From positions 88,247 through 152,246 of the forward strand of contig JAEXFI010000008.1 of assembly GCA_023400235.1 (NCBI GenBank): a stretch of DNA of 64,000 nucleotides, written 5' to 3'. The notes beneath the pieces were generated by a model that was given only the letters and a program-made list of their open reading frames with translations, searched no databases and was not told the origin of the DNA. The position numbers and the translations under genes are program-made. How positions within the stretch are numbered: the first letter of the stretch is position 1; every line of letters starts with the position of its first letter. Below, one piece after another: positions 8,354 through 17,898 of this stretch. The stretch is from Bacillota bacterium (GTDB taxonomy: Bacteria > Bacillota > Clostridia > Acetivibrionales > DSM-1351).

Positions 8354-9748
8354 ATGAAATTCAGTACCAGAATGGTTTTATATTATTCCATGACATCCGT
8401 GTTGGTGCTGCTCATAGTGGGGGCAGTGGTCATAAAAAGTATTGAGAGCTACTGGATAAGCAAGGTGGACCAGCAGCTGGCAGAGCAGAATATTATGGTT
8501 CAGGACTATATAAATCAGTTGTTCCTTTTTGAGAAGAACACCACAAAGGAGCTAAATGAGCAAAATGCTAAAATGGTGTCTGCAAATCTCAGCTCGGGAG
8601 TAGGACAGCTTTTGATTTATGACAGGGATTTACGGCTGCTCAGCGGCCTGGTTGACATATTTGAACATCCTGATTTCAGAATGGACGACTTTCAGAAGGA
8701 GGTTCTGCTGCCTGCACAAAAGGGAGATACCGTAAATTATATTCAGAACAACATCTGCTACTATGCCTCACCGGCAAAAATAGACGGCAGGAACTCCGGA
8801 ATAGTAGTAATAAGCTATAAGCTGGACCTGCTGAATCTCATACTGAACAAGGTAATTCTTATCCTGTGTACGGGAGCTGCAATATTCTGCCTTGTAATTT
8901 TAATATTGAGCATATTCATATCCCGCAGATTGTCGGTGCCCATAAAAAAGCTTGTAATTACCACTGAAAAATATGCAAAACGTGATTTTGAGCTGGTGGA
9001 TATGACCCGTAACGACGAACTTGGTCAATTGGGCAGAAGCATAAACGATATGGGACTGCAGCTAAAGGAGCATATAGACAGGCAGAAGCAATTTGTTTCA
9101 AATGTATCTCATGAGCTATGTACTCCGCTGGCAGCTATAAAAGGCTATACGGAGTATCTGGCTGATGAGGTTATGGGAGACCCGAGCCTTGACAAGGTAA
9201 TATTCCACCTGGACAATGAAACCTCCAGACTTACAAATCTGGTCAATGACCTGCTGCAAATGTCACGGATGGACTCGTCTAATGAAAAGTTTTCATTTCA
9301 TAAACTGGATTTGTGGGCACTTTTGGCAGAGACAACAGAGAAAATGAGAGTCAGGGCATCAGAACACGGGATTGAATTGCGCTGCAGGCTTGAACGCAAT
9401 ATTCATATAGAGGCGGACAGGGATAAGCTTGTCCAGGTGCTGGTAAACCTGCTGGACAATGCCATCAAGTATTCCCGGGAGAAAACGTTTGTTGAGGTAG
9501 GTCTGGCGGCTGAAGGAGAATATGCGGTTATAACCGTGTCAGATGAAGGTATAGGTATTCCGGAAGAAGACCTGCACAAGGTTTTTGACCGCTTTTTCCG
9601 TTCACAGAATGTCTCTGGTTTTCCCGGCACAGGGCTTGGACTGTCCATATGCAAGGAAATCATAGAAGGACATAGGGGCGAAATCTGCATGCGCAGGAAG
9701 GACGCAGGGGGTACAGAGGTGAGGGTACTGCTGCCCCTTAAGTCTTGA
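8354..9748 (+). CDS. Membrane sensor histidine kinase
   Basis: A 464-residue kinase, partner of the regulator at 7240. TM1 is at about residues 8-30, followed by an extracellular sensor of about 130 residues and TM2 (about 165-190). Then HAMP (RRLSVPIKKL onward), HisKA with the phospho-His in FVSNVSHELCTPL, and HATPase_c with N-box LDNAIKYS, DEGIGIPEEDL, FDRFFR and GTGLGLSICKEI. The H-box reads HELC where most kinases have HELR. I start at the ATG after GGGGGGAAAGAAA. A longer in-frame reading from TTG 8291 would add 21 residues encoded by the last 63-bp repeat unit, which is odd but possible. The signal sensed is unknown. Confidence 0.93.
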   Translation: MKFSTRMVLYYSMTSVLVLLIVGAVVIKSIESYWISKVDQQLAEQNIMVQDYINQLFLFEKNTTKELNEQNAKMVSANLSSGVGQLLIYDRDLRLLSGLVDIFEHPDFRMDDFQKEVLLPAQKGDTVNYIQNNICYYASPAKIDGRNSGIVVISYKLDLLNLILNKVILILCTGAAIFCLVILILSIFISRRLSVPIKKLVITTEKYAKRDFELVDMTRNDELGQLGRSINDMGLQLKEHIDRQKQFVSNVSHELCTPLAAIKGYTEYLADEVMGDPSLDKVIFHLDNETSRLTNLVNDLLQMSRMDSSNEKFSFHKLDLWALLAETTEKMRVRASEHGIELRCRLERNIHIEADRDKLVQVLVNLLDNAIKYSREKTFVEVGLAAEGEYAVITVSDEGIGIPEEDLHKVFDRFFRSQNVSGFPGTGLGLSICKEIIEGHRGEICMRRKDAGGTEVRVLLPLKS

Positions 9749-9857
9749 CCGACTATTTCAGGAATAATGTTACAATTTTGATACAACTATGAATTATGAA
9801 AGAAATAAGCCCAATATATAATGATATTGACAAGAGAGAAAACCAAGTTAATAAGGG

Positions 9858-9992
9858 GGCTTTAAAATGAGTGGCTTTAAAATGAGTGGCTTTAAATTGA
9901 AAGGCTTTAAATTGAAAGGCTTTAAATTAAAAGGCTTTAAAATGGCAGAATTTAAGCTGACAGGTTTTAAAAGGAAAGGTTTTATAAAAAGC
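9858..9992 (+). repeat. 15-bp minisatellite, nine units, at the start of the VWA gene
   Basis: Nine consecutive 15-bp units of the type GGCTTTAAAATGAGT / GGCTTTAAATTGAAA begin at 9858. The first six are nearly identical and the last three degenerate. The period is five codons, so unit loss or gain keeps the frame. The first unit also contains the ribosome site and the ATG of the coding sequence. Confidence 0.95.
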
Positions 9993-11612
9993 AGTACAAA
10001 GCAGTGGATGGCAGGCTTTATGTCACTGGTATTGGCGGCAGGAATGCTCAGCGGCTGCGGAAATTCCTCGGATACAGCCTCCGCAGGTGTCTCAGTTGCA
10101 GCGGACGCATCGGTAGATGTCAAATTCAGTAAGCCCGTTAATGGTGCTGCAGAAAATGTAAAATCCCTTGACGGTACACCAGATATCACCACAAACTACA
10201 GCATGCAGACCTCTCCCCGATCGGATGAGTATAAGGAGGAAGACCGGCAAAACCAGGGTACATATTTCAGGGACTATGGAACCAATCCGTTTAAGGATAC
10301 TTCAGAAAAGCCCTTATCCACTTTTTCACTTGATGTGGATACAGCTTCCTACACAATAGCCAGAAAGTATATAGAATCCGGTTCACTTCCCCCAAAAGAG
10401 GCCATAAGGCCGGAAGAGTTCGTAAACTATTTCAGACGGGACTATCCCTTGCCCTCAAAAGACACTTTTTCCATATATACCGAGCTGGCACCATCTGCCT
10501 TCAACAGAGGCTGTCATATACTTGAGGTAGGTGTTCAGGGCAAAGATGTGGCGGCCTCAGATATCAAACCCTCCGCCTTGACCTTTGTCATTGATGTCTC
10601 AGGTTCCATGGGTATTGACAACAGGCTGGGACTTGTTAAAAAGAGCCTGAAAATATTGGTGGAGCAAATGGGGGAAAATGATAAAATCGGCATAGTTGTC
10701 TATGGCACAAACGGCAGAAAGCTCCTGGAACCAACCTCTGGGGAGGACGAGGGACAGATACTGTCAGCCATTGACAGGCTTGAACCGGAAGGCTCCACCA
10801 ATGCTGCTGAGGGCTTGATTCTGGGCTATGACATGGCGTACAGGAATTATAATAAAAACGGCAACAACCGTTTAATTCTGTGCACCGACGGTGTTGCCAA
10901 CCAGGGAATCACCGGTGCGGAAGATATTTTGAAAATGGTGGAGGGCTATAAGTCAAAGGGAATAACCTTGACAACCCTGGGTTTCGGCATGGACAATTTC
11001 AACGACATATTCCTTGAGACACTGGCAGACAAGGGCGACGGAAACTACGCATACATAGATACCCTGGAGGAAGCAAAGAAGGTATTCGTAGACCAGCTGG
11101 CCGGCACTCTGGAGGTTATAGCAAAAGATACCAAGGCTCAGATAGAGTTTGACAAGGGCAGCGTGGAGAGCTATAGGCTGATAGGGTACGAGAACAGAGC
11201 GCTGCAAGACAAGGATTTTAGAAATAACACCGTGGATGCCGGTGAAGTCGGCGCCGGACATGCGGTTACAGCCCTGTACGAACTAAAGCTCAAGAACAGC
11301 CTGGAAGGGCGGATCGGGGTTGTAAAGCTCAGGTATAAGAGTCCTGATACAGGTAAGGTTACCGAGCTAAGTAAAACCATTGACGCTGCTCAGGTAAAAG
11401 ACAGCTTTTACAATGCAACTCCACGCTTTAGATTTATTTCCATGGTTGCACAGTTTGCGGAGATATTAAAGGGAAGTCCCTGGGCAAGTAATACCGGGCT
11501 GGAGGATGTTTGCAGCATTCTGGAGCACGATATTAAGGACCTGAATTGGACCAATGAGGATAAGGGGTTTGTGAGCCTTGTAAGGAGTGCTGCTGAGCTC
11601 AAGTCCCGGTGA
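9867..11612 (+). CDS. VWA-domain lipoprotein (YfbK-like)
   Basis: A 581-residue predicted lipoprotein. Residues 1-41 are a basic pentapeptide repeat (GFKMS, GFKLK...) encoded by the minisatellite. A hydrophobic segment and the lipobox LSGCG follow (Cys about 65). After a linker comes the vWF_A N-terminal region (FSLDVDTASYTIARKYI), then a VWA domain with an intact MIDAS: DVSGSMG, Thr in GSTNAAEG, and Asp in CTDGVANQG. A DUF3520-like C-terminal region follows (about 400-580). Proteins of this build are known in many bacteria without a defined function; they may present a metal-dependent adhesion surface. GGGGG lies 7 bases before the ATG. The 47-residue charged run before the hydrophobic core is far longer than a normal n-region. 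A strong terminator follows. Confidence 0.9.
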   Translation: MSGFKMSGFKLKGFKLKGFKLKGFKMAEFKLTGFKRKGFIKSSTKQWMAGFMSLVLAAGMLSGCGNSSDTASAGVSVAADASVDVKFSKPVNGAAENVKSLDGTPDITTNYSMQTSPRSDEYKEEDRQNQGTYFRDYGTNPFKDTSEKPLSTFSLDVDTASYTIARKYIESGSLPPKEAIRPEEFVNYFRRDYPLPSKDTFSIYTELAPSAFNRGCHILEVGVQGKDVAASDIKPSALTFVIDVSGSMGIDNRLGLVKKSLKILVEQMGENDKIGIVVYGTNGRKLLEPTSGEDEGQILSAIDRLEPEGSTNAAEGLILGYDMAYRNYNKNGNNRLILCTDGVANQGITGAEDILKMVEGYKSKGITLTTLGFGMDNFNDIFLETLADKGDGNYAYIDTLEEAKKVFVDQLAGTLEVIAKDTKAQIEFDKGSVESYRLIGYENRALQDKDFRNNTVDAGEVGAGHAVTALYELKLKNSLEGRIGVVKLRYKSPDTGKVTELSKTIDAAQVKDSFYNATPRFRFISMVAQFAEILKGSPWASNTGLEDVCSILEHDIKDLNWTNEDKGFVSLVRSAAELKSR

Positions 11613-11652
11613 TGCTGTTTTAGGAAGTTTCAACTTTACATTTTACATTATT

Positions 11653-11709
11653 AAAAAGTTCCCGGCCGGTCTGTAATAAAAATGTCACAACCGGCCTTGG
11701 AACTTTTTT
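11653..11709 (+). terminator. Strong terminator after the VWA gene
   Basis: AAAAAGTTCCCGGCCGGT pairs with ACCGGCCTTGGAACTTTTTT (one mismatch) around a 20-nt loop, ending in six T. Confidence 0.95.
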
Positions 11710-11767
11710 CATTTAGACGGGTCTAATAATTTATAAGCATAACAATAAATTTTTATGAGGTGATTCC

Positions 11768-12436
11768 ATGACCGTAAAGAAGAAATTAATAACATTAGCA
11801 GCAGCAGCAATTCTTTCGCTGTCGTTCGCCCTCAGCGGGGCAGAGGCTTCCATACAACTTATGGATTTGCCTGATACCCAGGTTAAAGACAAAATAGTTT
11901 CCCTATATGAAAGGGGCATCATCGCAGGCACGTCAGACGGAAAATTCTCCCCAATGTCCAGGGTGACAACAGCACAGACAATACAGTTGCTTGTGAATGC
12001 CTTTGATTTAAATCTTAACTTTGTCCGCTTTGCCAAGGAGCCCAAGGCAACCGATTACTTTTCAAAGGCTGATGACAACGCCTGGTACGCAAATGCACTT
12101 ATCATAGCTTCGGTTAACGGAGTTGAAATCAATAGAGACATTGACTTAAATCAGGTTTGGACCAGAGAGCAGTTTACAAATACTCTCGTTACCTTTATGG
12201 AGAAGCACTGCAATCTTCCCATGCTGAAAATATTGCCGGAGACAATAGCAGACGAGTCTCAGATAACCGCCGAGTACAGCGGAGCTGTTCAGAGGGCGTT
12301 GCTGTACGGGATTGTAAAGCTGGATGAAGAAGGCAATTTTTATCCTAAAGACAGACTTACCCGCGCCGAAGCAGCCGAACAGATATATAACGCTCTGGAG
12401 TATTTACAGGCCAACGTAAAGAAAATTGTGGATTGA
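11768..12436 (+). CDS. Secreted SLH-like domain protein
   Basis: A 222-residue exported protein. The signal peptide is at residues 1-27 (MTVKKKL, a hydrophobic Ala/Leu core, then SGAEA). The mature part has two to three S-layer-homology-type segments: KIVSLYERGIIAGTSDGKFSPMSRVTTAQTIQLL, a divergent middle one around WYANALIIASVNGVEINRDIDLNQVWTREQF, and AVQRALLYGIVKLDEEGNFYPKDRLTRAEAAEQI. SLH domains bind pyruvylated secondary cell-wall polymers. No other domain is present, so it may be a wall-bound accessory protein rather than an enzyme carrier (inference). GAGGTGATT precedes the ATG. It stands alone between the VWA gene and the ABC transporter. Confidence 0.8.
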   Translation: MTVKKKLITLAAAAILSLSFALSGAEASIQLMDLPDTQVKDKIVSLYERGIIAGTSDGKFSPMSRVTTAQTIQLLVNAFDLNLNFVRFAKEPKATDYFSKADDNAWYANALIIASVNGVEINRDIDLNQVWTREQFTNTLVTFMEKHCNLPMLKILPETIADESQITAEYSGAVQRALLYGIVKLDEEGNFYPKDRLTRAEAAEQIYNALEYLQANVKKIVD

Positions 12437-12575
12437 GACAAAATGACAGCTTAATTGAAAACATCAAATATTAAAATCAAAAACCAAATATTAATTCAAT
12501 ATTCCGGAACTTGGTGGTATAATATTGTGATAGCAAGAATTGCTGGTTTTAAATCTATCATATCCGGAGAAAAGT

Positions 12576-14303
12576 ATGAAACAAATAATTAGACTTTTTA
12601 AACTTGCCAGGCCATGGGCAAAATATCTGGTCATTTCCACGGTTGCACTGTTTATGATTTCAGGCATCAATCTTTTTGCACCATACATAACCTCAAAGAT
12701 AATTGCAATAATGGAGGACGGTGATTACAGGTCCTCCATTAATACTGTCATATTACTTGCCATGATACTGCTGGGCTGCTTTGCCTTAAGAGCAGTATTC
12801 CAGTTCCTGAACAACTATTTTGCCCATGTGGCGTCCTGGCGGCTTGTTGCCCGTTTACGGGGAGTTTTGTATGATCATTTTCAAAAACTGTCCATGAGCT
12901 ACTACCACGATAAGCAAACCGGTCAGCTTATGTCCAGAGTCGTAAATGACATAAACACCTTTGAAAACCTTATAGCACATGCCATTCCAGATCTTGTCAC
13001 AAATATTATCACCCTGGTGGGAGTACTGGTCATACTGGTATTTATAAATCCGTTCCTGGCAATGCTGGTCTGTATACCCATACCCTTCATTGCATTTCTG
13101 TCTGTGGTGCTGCGCAAAATCCGAAAATATTTCAAGGTGGGGCAGGCCAAGATTGCCGAGCTGAACGCCGTACTTCAGGATAATTTTTCGGGCATGAAGG
13201 AAATTCAGGTTTTCAACAAACAGGAGCATGAGCTGGGAAAGGTCTCGGAAAAATCTGAGGAGCATTCATCTGCTTTGATAAAAGCTCTTTATTACTCCGG
13301 CATTTTAAATCCCGCAGTCAATTTTATATCTTCAATCGGCACTGTCATAGTGCTTGTTGCGGGACCCTTGCTTGCACTTAGAACAGGCCTTGGCATATCC
13401 CAGGTGGTTGCCTTTCTGCTTTACCTGAACCTTTTCTATACGCCAATATCAACCCTGACCCGTGTGGTGGAAGATATGCAGCTGGCCCTGGCGGGAGCGG
13501 ACAGGGTTTTTGAGGTGCTGGACACAGATCCCGACATAAAGGATAAGCCCCAGGCCAAGAAGGTGGGGAAGCTGTCCGGCTCAGTGGAGTTTAAAAATGT
13601 AAGCTTTTCTTATAAAGGTGATATTCCTGTGCTGGAGAATATAAGCTTCGAGATAAAGGCAGGTCAGATGATAGCTCTGGTAGGACCTACAGGAGTTGGT
13701 AAAACCACGGTTTCTGCACTGATAGCAAGATTTTATGATCCAAACCAGGGAAAGGTTCTTATGGATGGAATGGATATAAGGGATATGACTTTAGAGTCCT
13801 TGAGGAATCAGCTTAGCATTGTTTTACAGGATGTTTTCCTGTTTAACGGAACAATAGCCGAGAACATAGCATACGGCTGCAGCAATACTACCCAGGAGCA
13901 GATAGAGGAGGCGGCTAAAACCGCCTGCATACATGAGTACATTATGTCGCTGCCGGAAAAGTATCTTACTGTTATCGGGGAGAGAGGCGTCCGCCTAAGC
14001 GGAGGTCAGAAACAGAGAATATCCATTGCCAGGTCGGTTCTCAGAAATTCACCTGTGCTTATCCTGGATGAAGCAACCTCCGCAGTAGATACCGAAACCG
14101 AAACCGAGATACAGAGGGCGATAAACCAGATAGCCGGAACAAGAACACTTATTGTTATAGCCCACAGATTGTCAACCGTAAAAAGAGCAGATAAAATAAT
14201 TGTTCTGGAGAATGGCAAAATAGCCGAACAGGGCCAGCATGAGGAGCTTCTTGAACTAAAGGGTGTATACTCAAACCTCTGCAATATTCAGAGCCTGATG
14301 TAA
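12576..14303 (+). CDS. ABC exporter half-transporter (TMD-NBD fusion)
   Basis: A 575-residue exporter half. Six membrane helices lie in residues 1-310. The ATPase has Walker A GPTGVGKTT (about 366-374), a Q-loop in SIVLQDVFLF, signature LSGGQKQRI, Walker B VLILDEAT and the H-loop IAHRLST. It should dimerise; no second half-transporter lies nearby, so a homodimer is likely. ATG 12576 is chosen because CCGGAGA lies 6 bases upstream; an earlier TTG (12540) has no ribosome site. The substrate (lipid, drug or peptide) cannot be assigned. The MFS gene begins 32 bp after its stop, so the two are probably co-transcribed, which hints at joint efflux. Confidence 0.93.
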   Translation: MKQIIRLFKLARPWAKYLVISTVALFMISGINLFAPYITSKIIAIMEDGDYRSSINTVILLAMILLGCFALRAVFQFLNNYFAHVASWRLVARLRGVLYDHFQKLSMSYYHDKQTGQLMSRVVNDINTFENLIAHAIPDLVTNIITLVGVLVILVFINPFLAMLVCIPIPFIAFLSVVLRKIRKYFKVGQAKIAELNAVLQDNFSGMKEIQVFNKQEHELGKVSEKSEEHSSALIKALYYSGILNPAVNFISSIGTVIVLVAGPLLALRTGLGISQVVAFLLYLNLFYTPISTLTRVVEDMQLALAGADRVFEVLDTDPDIKDKPQAKKVGKLSGSVEFKNVSFSYKGDIPVLENISFEIKAGQMIALVGPTGVGKTTVSALIARFYDPNQGKVLMDGMDIRDMTLESLRNQLSIVLQDVFLFNGTIAENIAYGCSNTTQEQIEEAAKTACIHEYIMSLPEKYLTVIGERGVRLSGGQKQRISIARSVLRNSPVLILDEATSAVDTETETEIQRAINQIAGTRTLIVIAHRLSTVKRADKIIVLENGKIAEQGQHEELLELKGVYSNLCNIQSLM

Positions 14304-14335
14304 AAAACAGAAAAAGTTAGAGGATGGAGAAGCCG

Positions 14336-15622
14336 GTGAATATAGTAAATAATATAAAAAATCTGGGAAAGCACCCACTGATTGAATTGCTGAAAAATAA
14401 CAAAGGAAATCCCCGGACCCTGATTTTGATGGAACCTCTATGGGGTATTCCCTATAACTTAATTGCGCCGTTTGCCACACTGTATATGTATACCCAGGGA
14501 ATAACCGACGTACAAATCGGACTGATTCTGTCCGTTGCCATGTTCATCCAGGTGTTTTTTTCCTTCTTTGGAGGTATAATCACCGATAAGCTGGGACGTA
14601 AATTTACAACCATGATGGGGGATTTCTTTGGCTGGTGTGTTGCATGTCTGGTTTGGGCCGTTTCAGGCAACTTTTGGTTCTTTTTGATTGCAGTTTTATT
14701 TAACAGCTTTGAGCAGATTAACCAGACTGCGTGGTATTGTTTATTGATTGAAGATGCAGATCCCAAGGATTTGCTGGGGATATATACCTGGGCCAACATA
14801 GGGGGCCTGGTTGCAATCTTTTTTGCGCCAATTTCAGGACTTTTGATAAATTCCTTTACGGTGGTTCCCGTCGTACGTGTTTTATATATTGTTTTTGCTG
14901 TAAATATGCTTATTAAGGTGTTTATTACCTATCGGCATTGTAATGAAACCTGGCAGGGTAAGATTCGTATGGCAGAGACCAGGGATGCCTCTGTTTTACA
15001 GATGTTATATGAATACAAGGACCTGATACCAAAAGTACTGATGAATAAGGAAATTATGAAAGTGGTAACAGTCTCTGTAATATTGCATATAACCAATCTT
15101 GTCAGTTCTAACTTTTTTAGTTTGTATGTGACGCAAAGACTGGGAATAGCAGATCGTTACCTGGCCTTTTTTCCTATTTTGAATGCGGCTGTAATGTTGA
15201 TTTTCATGATTGGAGTACAGCACCGTCTGGAAGCCATAAAATTCAGGATACCTATGTGGATTGGTCTGGTATTGTATGCGGCCTGCTCCATTCTTCTGAT
15301 ACTGACACCTATTGGCAGTTTGCCGTTTATTATCATCTATGTCTTTGTTGGGGCGGTAGCAGGTGCGCTTGTCATGCCACGCAAGGATGCCCTGCTTCAG
15401 CTAAACATAAATCCCAAGGAGCGGGCACGTATCAATTCCTTGATCATGTCCGTGACTATTGCATTTGCCTCACCCTTTGGCTACTTTACCGGCTGGCTGT
15501 CAAGTCTTGACCGCCGCCTGCCCTTTGTGTTCACTTTTACTATTCTAATTGCGGCAATCATAATCGTAGGGCGTATACGTGATCCGGAATTTGCCGAGTC
15601 CAGTGAAGGAGATAAGCCTTGA
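14336..15622 (+). CDS. Major facilitator superfamily transporter
   Basis: A 428-residue membrane protein with about 12 hydrophobic segments. The loop 2-3 motif A variant GGIITDKLGRKF is typical of MFS drug and metabolite transporters. GTG 14336 is preferred because GGAG lies 6 bases upstream; the ATG at 14324 abuts its own GAGG. It follows the ABC exporter closely and is likely part of the same transcript. The substrate is unknown. There is no clear terminator between its stop and the convergent gene at 15733. Confidence 0.88.
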   Translation: MNIVNNIKNLGKHPLIELLKNNKGNPRTLILMEPLWGIPYNLIAPFATLYMYTQGITDVQIGLILSVAMFIQVFFSFFGGIITDKLGRKFTTMMGDFFGWCVACLVWAVSGNFWFFLIAVLFNSFEQINQTAWYCLLIEDADPKDLLGIYTWANIGGLVAIFFAPISGLLINSFTVVPVVRVLYIVFAVNMLIKVFITYRHCNETWQGKIRMAETRDASVLQMLYEYKDLIPKVLMNKEIMKVVTVSVILHITNLVSSNFFSLYVTQRLGIADRYLAFFPILNAAVMLIFMIGVQHRLEAIKFRIPMWIGLVLYAACSILLILTPIGSLPFIIIYVFVGAVAGALVMPRKDALLQLNINPKERARINSLIMSVTIAFASPFGYFTGWLSSLDRRLPFVFTFTILIAAIIIVGRIRDPEFAESSEGDKP

Positions 15623-15732
15623 GGCCAGCTGCTTTCAAGGTCTTTTCCCCTCATTATGCCCTGTTTTCATGAAAAAATGGTGATACCTCTAATTTGAACG
15701 GTTTTCAGAACTCATGTATAATTACATGTTTT

Positions 15733-16266
15733 TTAGTATGGATATAAGTAGGTGGATACTGTAATTGTAAATACTATTGTATTCATACCGGGTGCACTTG
15801 CTTTTATCTGAATGGGCTGCTTTATACCCTGAAAACTTGAATATATCTGATACCCTTTTCCGATAAAATTTGGATTGGTGCTGACTGCCGAAGCTATACC
15901 GTTGTAGTCGGTGTAAACTGTTATTTTATTTTGATTGGTGCCCGGCATAACGACCGTCAAATAGGGGTGGCCGGTCATAAGTTCAAAGGTAACCGGAAAA
16001 TTGACTAATGGTCTGCCTTGGGAGTTTAGTGCGGCCACCATGAGAGGTTCAGTATAGCCTCGTCCTCCAGGAGCAGCAGCTGTAGGATTTGCCAGCCTCA
16101 CACTTTGCTGAAGCGGTGAGTTTACTATATCCGTCAGGTAGTCCCCGGCAGCTGCCTTTATAGGCATTGAAGGTACCAGTAGTGCCGTAAGCAGCAGAAT
16201 TGCAATACAGTATCTGCCTATGGCTTTTTTACCTATAAAAAATTTCTTAGTTTTAAAAGTATTCAT
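15733..16266 (-). CDS. Secreted Ig-like (Big_1-type) protein
   Basis: A 177-residue exported protein. Basic N-terminus, hydrophobic core (IAILLLTALLVPSMP) and an AxA site (about residue 40) form a signal peptide. The mature part is one beta-sandwich resembling invasin/intimin-type Ig domains: VAALNSQGRPLVNFPVTFEL, the turn TVYTDYNGIASA, and a final strand TIVFTITVSTYLYPY. It has no catalytic motif and no dockerin or SLH anchor. AGGAGG lies 10 bases before the ATG. It is divergent from the aldo/keto reductase. A role in the cell wall or matrix is only inferred. Confidence 0.75.
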   Translation of the reverse strand: MNTFKTKKFFIGKKAIGRYCIAILLLTALLVPSMPIKAAAGDYLTDIVNSPLQQSVRLANPTAAAPGGRGYTEPLMVAALNSQGRPLVNFPVTFELMTGHPYLTVVMPGTNQNKITVYTDYNGIASAVSTNPNFIGKGYQIYSSFQGIKQPIQIKASAPGMNTIVFTITVSTYLYPY

Positions 16267-16497
16267 TTAATGAATCCTCCTTTTCCTCTTTTAATGATAA
16301 TAAGGTTATTTTGGATTTGCCTTTTTACTTTTTTTTACGATATTCTACATAGAGGTATCGGCATTATTATACCATATTTAGAATTTAATGTAAGAAAAGA
16401 AAAATTAAAGAAGAATTCCCTGATACAAAGAAAATTTGCTTTAAGCGTTTCATAGCCAGTCTTACACACATTTTAGGAGCATTTGACAAAAAAACTA

Positions 16498-16526
16498 TTG
16501 CATTAAAGTACACTCTAAGGTATAAA
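16498..16526 (+). promoter_or_regulatory. MerR-type promoter/operator before the aldo/keto reductase
   Basis: TTGCAT (16498-16503) and TATAAA (16521-16526) are 17 bp apart. Between them lies the dyad TTAAAGT-AC-ACTCTAA (16503-16518), matching the operator style of MerR-family regulators of aldehyde and oxidoreductase genes. A second possible -35 (TTGACA, 16484-16489) sits further upstream. No merR gene is in the window. The rest of 16267-16606 is AT-rich and shows nothing else. Confidence 0.65.
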
Positions 16527-16606
16527 CTTATTCCAAGGGTAAAATACAAATATTATGATACTGATTTTTGACTGACAGGAAAAATATTTTTTTTGGAGGG
16601 CTGGAA

Positions 16607-17761
16607 ATGCAATACAGAAATTTTGGAAGTTTGGATTTTAAAGTGTCTGCTCTTGGCTTCGGAGCAATGCGCCTGCCTACCAGGACAATAGAGGCGGCAG
16701 GAGATAAACCTCAGAACAGGATTGATGAAGCAGAAGCAATTAAAATGATAAGGCATTCAATAGATATGGGCGTCAATTATGTTGATACTGCTTATATTTA
16801 TCATGACGGCTTCAGTGAAATCGTAACAGGCAAGGCCTTGAAGGATGGCTACAGGGAAAAGGTAAAGCTGGCCACAAAATCGCCTACCTGGCTGATAAAT
16901 GAGGCCGGAGATTTTGACCGCATACTGGATGAGCAGCTTGAAAAGCTACAGACGGACAGTATAGACTTTTATTTGCTGCACTCCCTTTCCAGAGATTCCT
17001 GGAATAATGTAATTTTAAAGCATGATCTGCTCAAGAGGGCCGAGGCTGCCAAGGAGGCAGGAAAGATCAAGCATCTGGGTTTTTCCTTTCATGATGAGGG
17101 CTCTGCTTTTACAGAAATAGTTGATGGCTATGACAAGTGGGAATTCTGCCAGATACAGTATAATTATCTTGACATAGAAAACCAGGCAGGACTAAAGGGG
17201 TTGAAATATGCAGCTTCAAAGGGTATTGCCGTGGTAATAATGGAGCCTCTTTTAGGCGGAAAGCTTGCCAATCCGCCAAAGGATGTAAAGGCCATACTTG
17301 ATGAAAACGGAAAAAAACTCACCGGTGCGGAATGGGCGCTACAATGGCTTTGGAATCAGCCAGAGGTATCTGTGGTGCTAAGTGGTATGAGTACCTTGGA
17401 GCAGGTGGAGGAAAATCTTGTCTCGGCTGAAAAATCCGGAGTTGGAACTCTCAAGGCGGAGGATTTGAAATTAATAGACAGGGCCATAGTCCAGTACGGC
17501 TTAAGGACAGCAATACCCTGTACCGGCTGTCAGTACTGCATGCCATGTCCTAATAATGTAAACATTCCAAGGAATTTTGAACTATATAACAGCAGCGTTA
17601 TACATGAAGACCTGAGCGGTGCCAGGTTTGCTTACAGCCATTTTTTCAACAGGGAGAATCATGCCAGCGAATGTGTACAGTGCAAGGTATGTGAGGAAAA
17701 CTGTCCTCAAAAAATTACTATAAGCGAATGGCTGCCCAAGGTACACGAAATGCTTGGCTAA
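16607..17761 (+). CDS. Aldo/keto reductase with C-terminal [4Fe-4S] ferredoxin-like domain
   Basis: A 384-residue cytosolic oxidoreductase. The AKR barrel (1-290) has the catalytic tetrad regions: Asp and Tyr in VDTAYIY, Lys in LATKS, and His in LLHSLS. The C-terminal 90 residues carry CTGCQYCMPC and CVQCKVCEENC, two clusters of cysteines for one or two [4Fe-4S] centres. This AKR-ferredoxin fusion is common in anaerobes; electrons could pass between NAD(P)H and ferredoxin, but the substrate is unknown. ATG 16607 is chosen for TTGGAGGG 6 bases upstream and because the conserved MQYRNFGSL start follows. A MerR-type promoter lies about 80 bases upstream. Confidence 0.93.
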   Translation: MQYRNFGSLDFKVSALGFGAMRLPTRTIEAAGDKPQNRIDEAEAIKMIRHSIDMGVNYVDTAYIYHDGFSEIVTGKALKDGYREKVKLATKSPTWLINEAGDFDRILDEQLEKLQTDSIDFYLLHSLSRDSWNNVILKHDLLKRAEAAKEAGKIKHLGFSFHDEGSAFTEIVDGYDKWEFCQIQYNYLDIENQAGLKGLKYAASKGIAVVIMEPLLGGKLANPPKDVKAILDENGKKLTGAEWALQWLWNQPEVSVVLSGMSTLEQVEENLVSAEKSGVGTLKAEDLKLIDRAIVQYGLRTAIPCTGCQYCMPCPNNVNIPRNFELYNSSVIHEDLSGARFAYSHFFNRENHASECVQCKVCEENCPQKITISEWLPKVHEMLG

Positions 17762-17898
17762 GGCCGGGCGTTTCGTGTTTTCCGGGAGACCTCAGGCACA
17801 GAGCAGGACATGTTAATAAAAAATTAATAAATTCGTATCAAAAATACTATATAATATAAGAGGTATTTTCTTAAAACATATGAAAGTTGAGTGTACAT

